DNA of 64,000 nt from Planktothrix agardhii NIES-204 (GTDB lineage Bacteria > Cyanobacteriota > Cyanobacteriia > Cyanobacteriales > Microcoleaceae). A model generated the notes under the pieces. That model made no database searches, was not told where the DNA came from, and saw only the letters and a program-made list of their open reading frames with translations. The translations under genes were made by a program, and so were the position numbers. Every line of letters begins with the position of its first letter. Within the stretch, counting starts at the first letter, position 1. Positions 27,319 through 36,533 of the stretch are shown here, piece after piece. The DNA lies in assembly GCA_003609755.1 (NCBI GenBank), contig AP017991.1:558001-622000 (forward strand), in the 5' to 3' direction.

Positions 27319-29955
27319 ATGATCAGCTTACTCACAACCAAAATGAAATTCCTTAAACGCACTCAGGTCAAAACTAGCCGATACTTAGTTATAGTTAGTT
27401 TCATAGCAGTATTTTATTGGATAGTTGGCAAGGTGACGGTTGAATATTTAATCTTGGGTTCCACCCAAGCCCTATTCTGGCCAAATGCGGGAGTCGCCCA
27501 AGGAATTATTCTGTTGTGTGGTTATCAATATTGGCCAGCAATTACCCTGGGGGCGTTTTTTTCCCTAATTGCCACTGACCAAATGCCTCTGTTTATTGGG
27601 GTATTGTCTAGTTGTGGTGTGACGTTACAAGCCTGTTTAGTTAGTAAATTACTCCATCGCATTGACTTTTCTCCCCAACTCAAACACCTCAAAGATGTTC
27701 TGGGACTAATTATTTTAGCGGGAATGATTGCTACGCTGATTAATCCCACTCTTACTATCCTCACAGCTTGTTTGAGTGGTTGGCTACCTTGGGAAGATTT
27801 TACCCAAATTTGGATTGGTGGGTGGTTAGGAAGTGCTACTGGGGTATTAGTTATCACCCCAGTATTATTAACCTGGGGTAGCGAATTTCAACGGTATTAC
27901 TATCGCTATCAAACTCCTGCTTCCCCGGTCTGGTCTTTTCTCAACGCCTTATCCCAAAGTTTATCCCTGGGTACAACTAGATTACGCATTTCTGAACGCT
28001 CTCCTGGGGATTTTTGGTTACGTCAGTTAGAAGTTGGGGTTTGGTTGTCCCTGTTATTGGGCCTAAATTGGTTTGTATTTTGTTCTCGAACTCGGTCGGC
28101 GTTTATCGGTTTTCCCCTGGAATATCTGCCTTTTCCGTTTTTTGTTTGGGCTTCCTTGCGATTTGGTCAACGGGGAACGGCCATTGGTCATTTGATTACG
28201 GCTAGTTTTGCGGTTTGGGGAGTGGTGCGCGGGAGTGGCCCATTTATTAGTCGTAGTACGGATACCCCTCAAATTTTTTCTCTACAAGCCTTTATTCTGA
28301 TTATGGCAATTACGGGTTTAGTTTTAGCCGCCACGGTGACAGAACGCCAACAGGCGGAAACTCGCCTCAGAAATAGTGAAACCAGTTTAGCAAATGCTCA
28401 ACGGATTGCTAAGTTGGGTCATTGGGATCTGAAAATTAGCAGTTATGAATTATTTTGGTCGGATGAACTCTATCGGATTTTGGACACAACGGCTCAGTAT
28501 GTCAAACCGAGTTTTCCCCAATTTTTGGAATTTGTTCACCCAGAAGACCGGAGTTATGTCCAAAATTACCTTGATCAAGCCTTATTTCAACAAAAACCTT
28601 ATTGTATTGATTATCGGTTAAAATTAGCCTCCGGTGAGGAGCGGATTGTTTTTGAACAGGCGGTAATTACCGGGAGTCATATTACTAGCACAATTCAAGA
28701 TATTACAGACCGGAAAAAGGCAGAAATTGCTTTACGGGCTAGTGAAGAAAGATTCTCAAAAACCTTTAGTGCTAGTCCGATTGGAATTAGTATTATGACT
28801 CTGGTAGATGAACTATTTTTAGATGTTAATGATAGTTTTTTACGTCAAATTGGTTGGGAGCGAGAGCAGGTACTAAATCACACTCCAGAACAACTGAATC
28901 TGTGGGTTGATTCTCAACAACATCTGCAACTTAAAAAACAATTAAAAAGTCAAAATCAAATTGGTAATATTGAGTTAAAAATTCGCCAAAAATCAGGAAT
29001 TATTAGAAGTTGGTTGGTGTCTATTGAATTAATTGATTTAGGGGGAATTGGTTGTTTATTGATGATGGCTAATGATATTACGGAGCGTAAACAAGCGGAA
29101 GAATTAAAGATGGCGAAGGAAGCCGCCGAAACTGCTAACCATGCTAAAAGTTTATTTTTAGCTAATATGAGCCATGAATTAAGAACTCCCCTGAATGCAA
29201 TTTTAGGTTATAGTGAATTATTAATAGAAGATGCCCAAGAGTTACATCAAGATGAATTGGCCGGAGATTTAAAAAATATTTATGTAGCGGGACAACATTT
29301 ATTAACTTTGATTAGCGAAATTTTAGATTTCTCTAAAATTGAAGCGGGTCGGATGAATTTTCATTTAGAAACCTTTAAAATTGCTACCCTACTTTGGGAA
29401 GTGGAAACTACTGTTGCTCCTGCTGCGGATAAGAATTCTAATCAGTTTATCCTAGAGGCGGAAGAAGGTATAGACTTGATGCACACCGACTTAACTAAAG
29501 TTCGTCAATGTTTATTAAATCTTCTGAGTAATGCCTGCAAATTTACAGAACAGGGGAAAGTGATTCTGAAAGTTTGGCAAGCAGGAGGAGACGGGTCTAA
29601 TCAGAATATTGATTTGATCTTAGATCCAGAATTTATCACGGTTAATGATGAAGAAATAACGAATAGTGCTTGTTGTCTTCCTGATGTTCCCAAAAGCTGT
29701 TCAACGGTGATTATTTTTCAGGTGATAGATACTGGAATTGGCATGAGTCCTAAACAGTTAGCAACGGTTTTTAGTCCCTTTACTCAAGCGGATGAAACCA
29801 CAACTCGTCGTTATGGAGGTACGGGTTTAGGGTTAACTATTACTCAAAAATTATGTCAAATGATGGGAGGAGATTTATCGGTTATCAGTGAGTTGGGAAA
29901 AGGGTCTACCTTCACGATGAAACTTCCTAAAATCCTCCGTTGTTTACCCGAATAA
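27319..29955 (+). CDS. MASE1-PAS-PAS sensor histidine kinase
   Basis: The 878-residue protein starts with a multi-helix MASE1-type membrane sensor (about 20-335; [34 protein letters not shown]). Two PAS domains follow (about 350-465 and 475-590; each ends with [11 protein letters not shown] or [11 protein letters not shown]). The HisKA domain has the H-box [20 protein letters not shown] with phospho-histidine at 619, and the ATPase boxes are [25 protein letters not shown] and [12 protein letters not shown]. No receiver domain is present, so it must signal to a separate regulator. The stop codon lies 1 bp before the left inverted repeat of the Zn island. Confidence 0.9.
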   Translation: MISLLTTKMKFLKRTQVKTSRYLVIVSFIAVFYWIVGKVTVEYLILGSTQALFWPNAGVAQGIILLCGYQYWPAITLGAFFSLIATDQMPLFIGVLSSCGVTLQACLVSKLLHRIDFSPQLKHLKDVLGLIILAGMIATLINPTLTILTACLSGWLPWEDFTQIWIGGWLGSATGVLVITPVLLTWGSEFQRYYYRYQTPASPVWSFLNALSQSLSLGTTRLRISERSPGDFWLRQLEVGVWLSLLLGLNWFVFCSRTRSAFIGFPLEYLPFPFFVWASLRFGQRGTAIGHLITASFAVWGVVRGSGPFISRSTDTPQIFSLQAFILIMAITGLVLAATVTERQQAETRLRNSETSLANAQRIAKLGHWDLKISSYELFWSDELYRILDTTAQYVKPSFPQFLEFVHPEDRSYVQNYLDQALFQQKPYCIDYRLKLASGEERIVFEQAVITGSHITSTIQDITDRKKAEIALRASEERFSKTFSASPIGISIMTLVDELFLDVNDSFLRQIGWEREQVLNHTPEQLNLWVDSQQHLQLKKQLKSQNQIGNIELKIRQKSGIIRSWLVSIELIDLGGIGCLLMMANDITERKQAEELKMAKEAAETANHAKSLFLANMSHELRTPLNAILGYSELLIEDAQELHQDELAGDLKNIYVAGQHLLTLISEILDFSKIEAGRMNFHLETFKIATLLWEVETTVAPAADKNSNQFILEAEEGIDLMHTDLTKVRQCLLNLLSNACKFTEQGKVILKVWQAGGDGSNQNIDLILDPEFITVNDEEITNSACCLPDVPKSCSTVIIFQVIDTGIGMSPKQLATVFSPFTQADETTTRRYGGTGLGLTITQKLCQMMGGDLSVISELGKGSTFTMKLPKILRCLPE

Positions 29956-29956
29956 A

Positions 29957-30167
29957 TAGGGCTTGCTGAAAAAAGACGAAAAGCCAGAACAGACGGGAGG
30001 AGAAGACCAGAAAAAATGAATCAGGTGTAAGGGATGGGTGTAAAATAGGGCAAAAACCTTGCATGAGTCGGTAAAAATGTTGTTACCGTTGAATATATCG
30101 ACCTGCTCACTGAGATTATGAGTAAACTTTATGAGCAGATCGAGCAGTGACCCTGATGCTGACAAGA
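29957..30167. repeat. Left end of island, possible IS remnant
   Basis: This 211 bp has the 19 bp terminal repeat and then non-coding sequence. A short plus-strand frame reads VEYIDLLTEIMSKLYEQIEQ before a stop near 30150, which might be a transposase scrap. The minus-strand frame at 29944-30165 has no protein character. Confidence 0.35.
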
Positions 30168-31406
30168 TTATACCCGTGAAATACTGGATTTTGTCAGTGC
30201 TCGAACAATACGATCGCTCGCCATCCTTGCACCTGATAGATTTCGTGCCGTTGGTCCCACCCGCAATGCGGCTAAACCACCCATAACAAATAGCTCACAA
30301 CAAGGCCAGCGCAGGTATTCATCCACAACAGGTAATCCGTTCACAATCTCGGTGGGATAAATATCTAGAACATTTTTAAGCAAGGGATGGTTTCTCGCAT
30401 CTATTTGGCTTCCGGTCGCTAACCAAATGCGATCAATATTCTGATGGTGAATGCACTCATGTATAGCTGGATGATCACAAAAAATCTGCCAGCTATCAGC
30501 ATTCCATTGGGCTTTAGACACCTGACACTGCTCATAAAACACAACACGCTGATCGCGTTCTAAACGCCGTAGTTGAGTCAGCATAGCTGGAGTCATCGAG
30601 CCACCATTGCGTGCTTGCTGAATCATAGAATAGCGAATCTGTAAATTTGGTTCTGCCCAGAAATTTTTGAGGTATTTAGGGCCAAGCCAACCTGGGTCAG
30701 CATCAAACAACTTCTCGTATATGGTTCGTCGTGACATGAGTAAAACCTGTGCGCCTCGTTGAATCGCACCAACTGCTAAATGTCCACTGGTTAACCCACC
30801 TCCAATAATCAGAACTTTTTCACCCTCAAGTGTTAAGTTTCTTAAGTCAATAGCATGAGAATGCAGCAGGCGCTCAGGTGGGTAATTCTGGGGAATTTTC
30901 CCGACCCAATCTGGGATATGAGGTTTTCCACCCCCGTTAGCTATAACAACTCTACGGGCGACAATTGTTTGACCATTGGATAATTCTAGACAAAATCGGG
31001 GACGACGATGATTGTTTAACGGTTCCACCCGCACAACAGCAGCCGAATACACACAACTCTGTAACGCAGAACGACGAATCACTTCCTGACAAAAATTTTG
31101 AAACAACCGAGTTCCGGGCAAATCGTAGGGCGGAAATAATTCGTTAGGGCGGGAGGCCGCAAAGGTGCGAAGTGCATGAGGATCGGGATCGGGCTGGTGT
31201 ACCGCAGGCGACCTGAGATGAGGAATTTCTAAGGCGGCAAACTGATGATTCCATTGACTCATCCAAGTGCCACTGGGGTCGAAAACTAGGAAACGTCCTC
31301 GCATCGACTTTTTCTTTTGCAGTAAGTGGGCTACCAGTGCTAGGGCATGAGGACCCGCTCCCACAATCGCAATGTCTATGAATTCTGGTAGAGAATCATT
31401 TTTCAC
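30168..31406 (-). CDS. SidA/IucD-like FAD-dependent oxidoreductase, Zur-box controlled
   Basis: The 412-residue flavoprotein has the FAD loop IDIAIVGAGPHALALVAHL, the IPHLRSPAVHQPDPDPHAL block typical of lysine/ornithine N-monooxygenase-like proteins, and the NADPH loop VLIIGGGLTSGHLAVGAI. The end has VGPTARNLSGARMASDRIV. N-hydroxylases of this family make hydroxamate groups for metal chelators, but many members are uncharacterised. It starts with GTG at 31406 and diverges from znuA across a shared operator at 31428. A role in metal acquisition is inferred from that. Confidence 0.75.
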   Translation of the reverse strand: MKNDSLPEFIDIAIVGAGPHALALVAHLLQKKKSMRGRFLVFDPSGTWMSQWNHQFAALEIPHLRSPAVHQPDPDPHALRTFAASRPNELFPPYDLPGTRLFQNFCQEVIRRSALQSCVYSAAVVRVEPLNNHRRPRFCLELSNGQTIVARRVVIANGGGKPHIPDWVGKIPQNYPPERLLHSHAIDLRNLTLEGEKVLIIGGGLTSGHLAVGAIQRGAQVLLMSRRTIYEKLFDADPGWLGPKYLKNFWAEPNLQIRYSMIQQARNGGSMTPAMLTQLRRLERDQRVVFYEQCQVSKAQWNADSWQIFCDHPAIHECIHHQNIDRIWLATGSQIDARNHPLLKNVLDIYPTEIVNGLPVVDEYLRWPCCELFVMGGLAALRVGPTARNLSGARMASDRIVRALTKSSISRV

Positions 31407-31427
31407 AGCTTGTGTTATAAAATAAAC

Positions 31428-31442
31428 GAATGATAATCATTC
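31428..31442. promoter_or_regulatory. Zur/Fur-type operator in divergent promoter
   Basis: GAATGATAATCATTC is a perfect 7-1-7 palindrome. It lies 21 bp before the flavoprotein GTG and 12 bp before the znuA ATG, so one bound dimer could block both. The pattern fits cyanobacterial Zur sites (TGATAATNATTATCA-like) and also general Fur boxes; the znu context points to Zur. Confidence 0.75.
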
Positions 31443-31454
31443 TCATTCTATTTG

Positions 31455-32585
31455 ATGTTAGCACCTGAATCTCCCATATTGGAAAATCCAACTGCTACGG
31501 CTGTGTCATCCAGTCAGCCTGGTAAAATTGTTCGTCAATTATCCGTTGTAGTCGTGTCGGCGATCGCACTCGGTTTAGGAAGTTGTACAGCTAATGCCCC
31601 CTCAAATAATTCCAATGCTTCTCAAACGGCAGCAACAGCAGATGAGTTGCAGGTGGTAACAACCTTCTTGCCCATCACACAATTTACCAAAGCAGTAGCG
31701 GGCGATCGCGCACAAGTTATTCAACTACTACCGACAAATGTAGGTCCCCATGACTATCAGGCAAAGCCAGAAGATGTACAGAAACTGGCTAAAGCCGATG
31801 TTTTAGTTCAAAACGGTCTAGGGATGGAGGAATTTTTAGACAACCTGATTAAGAACGCTGAAAATGCCAACTTGAAAGTGATTGATTCCAGCCAAGGAGT
31901 ACAGACGATCGCCACTGAAACTATTGAGGGACACGATCATGGACATGAATCAGGCGAGAAGCAGGAAGAAGCCAAACATACTCATGGAGAATTCAACCCT
32001 CATATCTGGATCGATCCGAAACGGGCAATTCAACAGGTAGAAAACATTCGAGATGGGCTAATTGCAGCCGATTCTAGTGGGAAAGAGATTTATACTGCTA
32101 ATGCCACCGCTTATATTCAGCGCTTGCGAGACTTAGATGGGGAAACCACTAAAATGCTGCAACCCTTTGCAGGTAAGACATTTGTTGCCTACCACGACTT
32201 TGCGCCATACTTTGCTGCCAGCTACAACTTAAAAGCCAAATTTCTGGTTGATCTGCCAGAAGGAAACCCATCTCCCAATGACGTAAAACGGGTCATGGAT
32301 ACCGTCAAGGCGAGCAATTTAAAAACCTTGCTGACGGAACCCCAGAGTGGAAAAGATGCCTTTGCAGGATTGGCAAAAGATTTGAATGTGCGGGTTAGCA
32401 CGTTTGACCCGATGGAAACTGGGGGAAACGAGGCGTTGCAACCCGATTATTACATCACCACAATGCGGAAAAATGTCAAAACTCTGGTGACGGCGTTCAC
32501 TGGACAATCAACTCAATCCTTCGTGCCCATACAGACACTACAGCCTGTTGCGGTTGTGCCACAGCAAGTTTGGGTAAGGTTTTAG
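31455..32585 (+). CDS. znuA: Zinc ABC transporter substrate-binding lipoprotein
   Basis: The protein has 376 residues from the ATG at 31455; a TTG one codon earlier is less likely. A long N-terminus precedes a lipoprotein signal ending in the lipobox LGLGSC (about residues 32-49). Zinc ligands fit the cluster A-I family: H in NVGPHDYQAKP, H in FNPHIWIDP, H in FVAYHDFAPYF and an acidic residue near TFDPMETGG. A His-rich loop (EGHDHGHESGEKQEEAKHTH) supports zinc over manganese. It is first gene of znuA-znuC-znuB, with the operator 12 bp upstream. Confidence 0.9.
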   Translation: MLAPESPILENPTATAVSSSQPGKIVRQLSVVVVSAIALGLGSCTANAPSNNSNASQTAATADELQVVTTFLPITQFTKAVAGDRAQVIQLLPTNVGPHDYQAKPEDVQKLAKADVLVQNGLGMEEFLDNLIKNAENANLKVIDSSQGVQTIATETIEGHDHGHESGEKQEEAKHTHGEFNPHIWIDPKRAIQQVENIRDGLIAADSSGKEIYTANATAYIQRLRDLDGETTKMLQPFAGKTFVAYHDFAPYFAASYNLKAKFLVDLPEGNPSPNDVKRVMDTVKASNLKTLLTEPQSGKDAFAGLAKDLNVRVSTFDPMETGGNEALQPDYYITTMRKNVKTLVTAFTGQSTQSFVPIQTLQPVAVVPQQVWVRF

Positions 32586-32594
32586 GAGGTTTAC

Positions 32595-33359
32595 ATGAAA
32601 GAAATTGTACTTGCAGTTGAACGCCTGACTGTTTATCGGGAAACAACCGCAGTAGTGGAGAATGTATCGTTTTCTTTGTCAGCAGGTATAGACACTGCGC
32701 TTGTCGGGCCTAATGGCGCGGGCAAAACTACGCTGGTGCAAGCCCTCCTGGGAATTTTACCTCGACAAGCAGGTAATGTATTTATACTAGGGCAACCCCT
32801 AAGTCCCAAAGGGTTTCTGCCACCCAGTATCCGTCAACAGATCGCTTATCTGCCCCAAAACTTTCTGTTCGATCGCCGCATTCCTATAACGGTAGAAGAA
32901 CTGGTAGGTTTGGGGTGGGACTCTTTGAGGTTTCAATTACCTTGGGCAAACCACAGAAAACGCCGCTATGCTGTGCGAGAGGCATTAGCAAGGGTTGAGG
33001 CGGCACACCTGGGAGATCAATTAATTAGTGGACTTTCCGGCGGTGAAATGAAGCGAGTTTTACTGGCATACTGCCTCGTTCACCCGCGCCGATTGTTAAT
33101 TCTTGATGAAGCCTCTGCTGGCTTAGATGTGCGCGGAGAATCAGAGTTTTATCTACTGCTGTATCAACTCAAGCAGGAGCAAGGTTGGGCTATTTTGCAA
33201 ATTTCTCACGACTTGGATATGGTGCGACGACAGTGCGATCGCGTCCTCTGTCTAAATCGTACATTGCTGTGTCAGGGAACTCCAGGTGTGGCTCTGTCTC
33301 CTGACAATCTTTCTGCTGCCTACGGAACAGAATTTGTTCGATATAAACATTCTCATTAG
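32595..33359 (+). CDS. znuC: Zinc ABC transporter ATP-binding protein
   Basis: The 254-residue ATPase has Walker A LVGPNGAGKTTLVQALLG, Q-loop AYLPQNF, signature LISGLSGGEMKRVLLAY, Walker B LLILDEASAGLD and switch ISHDLDMV. It starts 9 bp after znuA with a strong AGGAGGT site and pairs with the following ZnuB permease. The Q-loop RRIPITVEELVGLGW region is typical of metal-type ABC ATPases. Confidence 0.92.
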   Translation: MKEIVLAVERLTVYRETTAVVENVSFSLSAGIDTALVGPNGAGKTTLVQALLGILPRQAGNVFILGQPLSPKGFLPPSIRQQIAYLPQNFLFDRRIPITVEELVGLGWDSLRFQLPWANHRKRRYAVREALARVEAAHLGDQLISGLSGGEMKRVLLAYCLVHPRRLLILDEASAGLDVRGESEFYLLLYQLKQEQGWAILQISHDLDMVRRQCDRVLCLNRTLLCQGTPGVALSPDNLSAAYGTEFVRYKHSH

Positions 33360-33371
33360 TTTTCCATATCC

Positions 33372-34211
33372 ATGTCTTTCCCCTCAGAAATCACTCGCGT
33401 CATTGAACTGTTTCAACTGCCCTTTATGCAACGAGCATTTATCGGCGGCATTCTTACAGGGATAATGGGTGGGCTTTTAGGAAGTTTTACGATTTTACGA
33501 CAGTTATCTTTCTTCAGTGATGCACTAGGACATTCTGCCCTGTTAGGCATCAGCATCGGATTTTTATTAGGACTCAATTCCTCTGTGGTTCTACTGCCAT
33601 TTTCTGTGATCTTTGCCTTAGCGGTGTCTTATCTATTGGAACGCACTCGCCTATGGACAGATGCGTTGCTCAATATTATCTATTCATCATCATTAGCGAT
33701 CGCCATCATTACCCTCAGCTTTGTCGGACAATACAAAGGTGGACTAAATAATCTTTTGTTTGGTGATATTTTAGCCGTTCAAGAGCTAGATTTAGTTTTT
33801 AGTGCAGTATTGTTAATCATCTGCATTGTGTTGCTTGGATTGACGTTGCGAACACAAATGTTACTGACTTTGCATGAACCCTTAGCGATCGCTCGTGGCG
33901 TTTCAGTATCCACTCATCGCACAGTATTTATTGTGTTGTTATCGCTAGTAGTCGGAATCTCGATTAAGGCGATCGGTGTATTGCTAGTCAGTGCGTTTGT
34001 AGTAATTCCAGCTTGTGCTGCACGGCTACTAAGTCGCACATTTACAAGTTATGTATTGCTATCAGCAGCAATAGGAGCAGTGAGTGCTGTATTGGGAATG
34101 GTGGTTTCAGCCTGGTTTAATTTGCCATCTGGCCCCAGTATTGTGACAACACAATTAACTATTTTTATAGTTGCCATGACTTTACCTCGTTTTAATTCAC
34201 TGGCTCACTGA
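33372..34211 (+). CDS. znuB: Zinc ABC transporter permease
   Basis: The 279-residue ABC-3 family permease has about eight hydrophobic segments. Family motifs include FMQRAFIGGILTGIMGGLLG, LRQLSFFSDALGHSALLGIS and ALLVSAFVVIPACAARLL-like sequence (VLLVSAFVVIPACAAR). It starts 12 bp after znuC. Together with znuA and znuC it makes a complete high-affinity zinc importer in the plasma membrane. Confidence 0.92.
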   Translation: MSFPSEITRVIELFQLPFMQRAFIGGILTGIMGGLLGSFTILRQLSFFSDALGHSALLGISIGFLLGLNSSVVLLPFSVIFALAVSYLLERTRLWTDALLNIIYSSSLAIAIITLSFVGQYKGGLNNLLFGDILAVQELDLVFSAVLLIICIVLLGLTLRTQMLLTLHEPLAIARGVSVSTHRTVFIVLLSLVVGISIKAIGVLLVSAFVVIPACAARLLSRTFTSYVLLSAAIGAVSAVLGMVVSAWFNLPSGPSIVTTQLTIFIVAMTLPRFNSLAH

Positions 34212-34320
34212 ATTTAGATATTTATGTCTCAACAACGTCTCTACACAAAGTTGCTGCATGGGGTCTTCAAGAGCAGCCTTGATCAAATTCCTCACATCTT
34301 GCTTTTCCGTATATAATTGA

Positions 34321-34335
34321 GAATGATTATTATTC
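34321..34335. promoter_or_regulatory. Second Zur/Fur-type operator
   Basis: GAATGATTATTATTC is a 7-1-7 palindrome with one mismatched pair. It lies 21 bp before the COG0523 start, after znuB. It suggests that the GTPase-WD40 pair has its own zinc-responsive promoter in addition to any read-through. Confidence 0.7.
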
Positions 34336-34356
34336 TTACAAGTAGAGGTATGGCGT

Positions 34357-35328
34357 ATGGTTGCTGCCGATATCCCAAGTTCCATCCCTGTGACTGTCCT
34401 GACTGGCTATCTGGGGGCAGGGAAAACAACACTCCTCAATCGCATTCTTACTTATGAGCATGGCAAAAAGGTTGCGGTGATCGTCAATGAGTATGGGGAA
34501 GTGGGCATCGACAATCAGTTGGTGATTGATGCTGACGAAGAAATTTTTGAAATGAATAACGGCTGCATTTGCTGTACGGTGCGCGGTGACTTAATCCGCA
34601 TCATTAGCAACCTGATGAAGCGGCGCAACAAGTTCGACCATTTGGTGATTGAAACCACCGGACTAGCAGACCCCGCACCTGTGATCCAAACTTTCTTTAT
34701 GGATGAAGATGTGCGATCGCAAACTAGCCTGGATGCTGTAGTCACAGTCGTAGATGCTAAACACATTCACCAACACTGGGATGCGGATGAAGCCATTGAG
34801 CAACTTGCCTTTGCGGATGTGATTTTGCTCAACAAACAGGATCTGGTTACACCTGAAGAACTGGAGGCGTTAGAACAGCGCATCCGCTCAATGAATGCAA
34901 TGGCAAAGATTTACCGCACACAAGATGCTCAGGTAGAGATGGACAGCATTCTGGGGGTGGGAGCTTTTGATTTAAGCCGCGCCCTGGAGATTGACCCCAA
35001 TTTCTTAGGTGAAGATGCCCACGAACACGATCAAACTGTGGGGTCAGTGGCGATCGCCTCTTCTGGGGCGCTGAATTTCAATAAGATCAATAACTGGATT
35101 GAAGAAATACTGAGGAATCAAGGAGCCGATATCTTCCGTATGAAGGGCATTCTCAACATTGAGGGTGAGAATAACCGCTTTGTATTTCAGGGTGTGCATA
35201 TGCTGTTTGATGGCAGACCGGATCGCCCCTGGAAGCCAAATGAAACCCGCAAAAACGAATTGGTTTTTATTGGTCGCAATTTAGATGAAGCACAGCTAAA
35301 AGCAGGGTTTAAAGCGTGCCTGATATGA
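34357..35328 (+). CDS. COG0523 (CobW-family) GTPase, putative zinc chaperone
   Basis: The 323-residue protein has Walker A TGYLGAGKTTLLNRIL, the NEYGEVGIDNQLV block, the metal-binding CxCC motif (NNGCICCTVRGDL), IETTGLADPAPV and the guanine-specificity LLNKQDLV. The C-terminal CobW_C domain is present. A short histidine stretch (DAHEHDQ) lies in the linker. Zur-controlled COG0523 proteins act as zinc chaperones or insertases in zinc limitation. The ATGA overlap couples it to the WD40 gene. Confidence 0.9.
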   Translation: MVAADIPSSIPVTVLTGYLGAGKTTLLNRILTYEHGKKVAVIVNEYGEVGIDNQLVIDADEEIFEMNNGCICCTVRGDLIRIISNLMKRRNKFDHLVIETTGLADPAPVIQTFFMDEDVRSQTSLDAVVTVVDAKHIHQHWDADEAIEQLAFADVILLNKQDLVTPEELEALEQRIRSMNAMAKIYRTQDAQVEMDSILGVGAFDLSRALEIDPNFLGEDAHEHDQTVGSVAIASSGALNFNKINNWIEEILRNQGADIFRMKGILNIEGENNRFVFQGVHMLFDGRPDRPWKPNETRKNELVFIGRNLDEAQLKAGFKACLI

Positions 35329-36398
35329 AAACAAAAACAAAACTAGAATTCAAAGAAACCTGGCGAGGTGGCTTGTCAGATTATGTCACGGCGATCGCTT
35401 GGTCGCCTGATCGTAGCAATCTGGCGGCTAGTTCTGCGGCTGGCGAAGTATCGTTATTTGCAGCCCCAACCTTTGGGGCAACTTCTCTACAAGGTGAAAC
35501 TGGGCAATCTGTAGACTGCTTGGCGTTCTCGCACGATGGGCAATTTCTGGCAATTGGAGGGCAGGATGGACAGGTTAAAATCTGGTCGCTTCAGTCAGAG
35601 GTACCAGAACTAATCACTACCCTAAAAAACAAATCTGTTTGGGTTGAGTGCCTCTGCTGGAGTCAAATAACTCATCAACTTGCTTTTAGTTTAGGCAAAT
35701 ACGTTCAAATCTGGGATGCAGACACCTGTGAAGTGGTAACAACGCTCAACTTTGAATCCTCAACAGTGCTAGATCTAGACTGGCGCAGCGATGGCAAGTA
35801 TCTCGCACTGAGTGGCTATCAAGGAGCTAGAATCTGGGATGCGACTGACTGGGACGAAGACCCAGAGGTGTTAGAAATTCCCTCTGCGACAGTGGCGATC
35901 GCTTGGTCGCCTAATAATAAATTCATCGCAGCAGGCAATTTAGATAACACGCTCGCGGTCAGAGAGTTGGATAATCCCTATCCCTGGGTTATGCGTGGCT
36001 TTCCTGGTAAAGTACGGCAACTAGCATGGTCACAGATGCCCACCAGCATTGGCGTGCCAATGTTAGCCTCCTCTAGTGGATCTGCTGTCGTAGTATGGGA
36101 ACGCGATCAAGATGAGCAGATAGGTTGGGCAAGCCAGATGTTAGGGAATCATTCTTCGACAGTACAGGCGATCGCCTTTCAGCCTAACTCACTTTTATTG
36201 GCATCAGCAGCAGAAGATGGTTGGGTTGCCCTTTGGCATCGAGGGACTCGCCTGATTCAATCTCTAAAAGGAGCGCCCAATGGCTTCTCCTGCCTCACCT
36301 GGCATCCCCAAGGACATAATCTTGCCGCCGGAGGACTTAATGGTGAGTTACTCGTGTGGTCACTTCATGAGCGGGGTCAGGGTTTTGGTAGGCGATGA
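35325..36398 (+). CDS. WD40-repeat protein coupled to COG0523 GTPase
   Basis: The 357-residue protein is a beta-propeller of about seven WD-like repeats (for example AIAWSPDRSNLAASSAAGEV, LAFSHDGQFLAIGGQDGQVK, AIAFQPNSLLLASAAEDGWV, LTWHPQGHNLAAGGLNGELL). The ATG at 35325 overlaps the upstream TGA as ATGA; a GTG at 35316 is also possible. It has no catalytic domain, so it is likely a scaffold. The coupling suggests it is the partner or client platform of the GTPase; that is inference. Confidence 0.85.
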   Translation: MKTKTKLEFKETWRGGLSDYVTAIAWSPDRSNLAASSAAGEVSLFAAPTFGATSLQGETGQSVDCLAFSHDGQFLAIGGQDGQVKIWSLQSEVPELITTLKNKSVWVECLCWSQITHQLAFSLGKYVQIWDADTCEVVTTLNFESSTVLDLDWRSDGKYLALSGYQGARIWDATDWDEDPEVLEIPSATVAIAWSPNNKFIAAGNLDNTLAVRELDNPYPWVMRGFPGKVRQLAWSQMPTSIGVPMLASSSGSAVVVWERDQDEQIGWASQMLGNHSSTVQAIAFQPNSLLLASAAEDGWVALWHRGTRLIQSLKGAPNGFSCLTWHPQGHNLAAGGLNGELLVWSLHERGQGFGRR

Positions 36399-36412
36399 AC
36401 ACTTTTCTGTTA

Positions 36413-36430
36413 CTTTTTCAGCAAGCCCTA
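36413..36430. repeat. Right inverted repeat of the metal island
   Basis: CTTTTTCAGCAAGCCCTA lies 14 bp after the WD40 stop and is the inverted counterpart of the left end at 29957. It is followed at once by a degenerate GTAGAGACG palindrome (36432-36459). Confidence 0.7.
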
Positions 36431-36533
36431 AGTAGAGACGCGCGATGGCACGTCTGTACCAGTCATCAGTTCACCTCTGTAATTAGAAATTATCATTGAT
36501 AACTGTACTAAATTATAGTTGCGAAAGGGAATT

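Larger units (their letters stand above)
29957..36430. mobile_element. Metal-uptake island bounded by inverted repeats
   Basis: TAGGGCTTGCTGAAAAAAG at 29957-29975 is matched by its inverted copy CTTTTTCAGCAAGCCCTA at 36413-36430, differing by one A in the run. Similarity continues weakly inward (GAAAAG in both). Between them lie six genes for metal homeostasis and no transposase. The ends resemble insertion-sequence termini, so this may be a cassette moved by flanking IS elements that have since decayed. I see no clear target-site duplication. HIP1 octamers inside suggest a cyanobacterial source. Confidence 0.5.

Noticed and set aside
29944-30165. 73-codon minus-strand frame at the island's left end
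   Set aside because: It overlaps the kinase stop and the terminal repeat and has no recognisable protein features.
34197-34385. 62-codon minus-strand frame between znuB and the COG0523 gene
   Set aside because: It crosses the operator and two gene ends, and a competing plus-strand 30-codon frame (34224-34316) is equally unsupported.
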